Source of the DNA: DATLYB01 sp964502525
Lineage (GTDB): Bacteria; Bacteroidota; Bacteroidia; Chitinophagales; CAIOSU01
Assembly (NCBI GenBank): GCA_964502525.1
Contig: CAZCXH010000045.1
Location: forward strand, 1 to 31,664
Direction of reading: 5' to 3'
DNA: 31,664 nt
A program made the translations under genes and the position numbers. Of the stretch, positions 31,571 through 31,664 are shown one piece after another. The stretch's first letter is position 1; every line of letters begins with the position of its first letter. The notes under the pieces were generated by a model. The model was given only the letters and a program-made list of their open reading frames with translations, made no database searches and had not been told where the DNA came from.

Positions 31571-31591
31571 CCGTTGGGCTTCAGCCAACGG
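31571..31591. repeat. Small REP-like palindrome
   Basis: ccgttgg (31571-31577) pairs with ccaacgg (31585-31591), plus an inner c-g pair beside a one-base bulge, around a ttca loop. It sits in the spacer upstream of the esterase gene. There is no T-run, so it is a repeat rather than a clear terminator. Confidence 0.6.
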
Positions 31592-31635
31592 TTTAAGAAT
31601 TGAGAAATGACCTAAATTCCGCAAACTCAAATTCC

Positions 31636-31664
31636 ATGAACAATCAATTTCCCGCAGATACCGC
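31636..31664 (+). CDS. Possible start of a gene cut by the right edge
   Basis: ATG at 31636 opens a frame MNNQFPADT that is still open at the window end. Only nine codons are visible, too few to judge the product. It would be divergent from the esterase operon across about 225 bases. Confidence 0.3.

Noticed and set aside
31571..31591. Intrinsic terminator upstream of the esterase operon
   Set aside because: The stem is clear but no T-run follows on either strand, so it was listed as a small palindromic repeat.
1..31664. tRNA, rRNA, CRISPR arrays, IS elements, integrases or phage genes
   Set aside because: No cloverleaf ending in CCA, no rRNA-like stretch, no regularly spaced repeats and no transposase or integrase motif was seen on either strand. 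The repeated words are too short and irregular for CRISPR.

Overview
The window looks like chromosomal DNA of a member of the Bacteroidota. The lineage markers are a PorW/SprE-type lipoprotein of the type IX secretion system (T9SS), a secreted esterase with a T9SS C-terminal sorting domain, several FadL/OmpP1-like and other outer-membrane barrels, the pantothenate kinase-LptC-CorC gene order, a degenerate arginase-family protein, and promoters of the TTG-N18-TAnnTTTG type. No tRNA, rRNA, CRISPR array, transposase or phage gene was found. I assign no order or genus.

Layout. 1-1337: the C-terminal Usp end of a protein cut by the window edge, then an inositol-monophosphatase-family gene. 1355-4357 (minus): nucleotide-sugar genes rfbA, a UXS-like SDR, and galE, behind a strong-looking promoter. 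4428-9126 (minus): nadB, an outer-membrane protein, apbE, a DUF4266 lipoprotein and a DUF3570 protein, every junction overlapping. 9162-10800: acylphosphatase, a DUF3109 cysteine-rich protein and a small barrel. 10818-15442 (minus): SDR-like oxidoreductase, coaX, a FadL-like barrel, lptC and a CorC/HlyC protein. 15511-16841: a TauE-type permease converging on a small exported protein. 17142-22225 (minus): porW and PBP1A. 22307-24350 (plus): M23 peptidase, bactofilin, AtpZ and a four-helix membrane protein, which looks like a cell-wall/ATP-synthase leader cluster without the ATP synthase. 24347-25702 (minus): NhaD-like antiporter. 25949-27121 (plus): arginase-like protein that has lost metal ligands. 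27250-31410 (minus): T9SS-sorted esterase, FadL and SGNH lipoprotein, an envelope operon. 31435-31664: a spacer with a small palindrome and perhaps the start of another gene.

The most unusual feature is a set of dispersed 'word palindromes': 5-8 nt words repeated imperfectly, with an inverted copy nearby, often with arms of about 26 nt. Seven clear loci, in four word families, sit at gene junctions (2379-2456, 3424-3478, 12671-12746, 23794-23898, 27149-27213, 28601-28721, 29961-29990), and there is a weaker one at 10036-10090. Two loci 27 kb apart share 20 identical bases. At lptC the two arms pair over 27 consecutive positions in the mRNA, nine of them G-U, with the start codons in the loop. 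At lptC, the SGNH lipoprotein and FadL, the element itself encodes part of the signal peptide. This suggests mobile or copied stem-loop elements that have been recruited as translation-initiation structures, signal peptides and terminators. A second candidate system is the nadB-apbE-DUF4266-DUF3570 unit, a possible periplasmic flavin-transfer module of unknown role.
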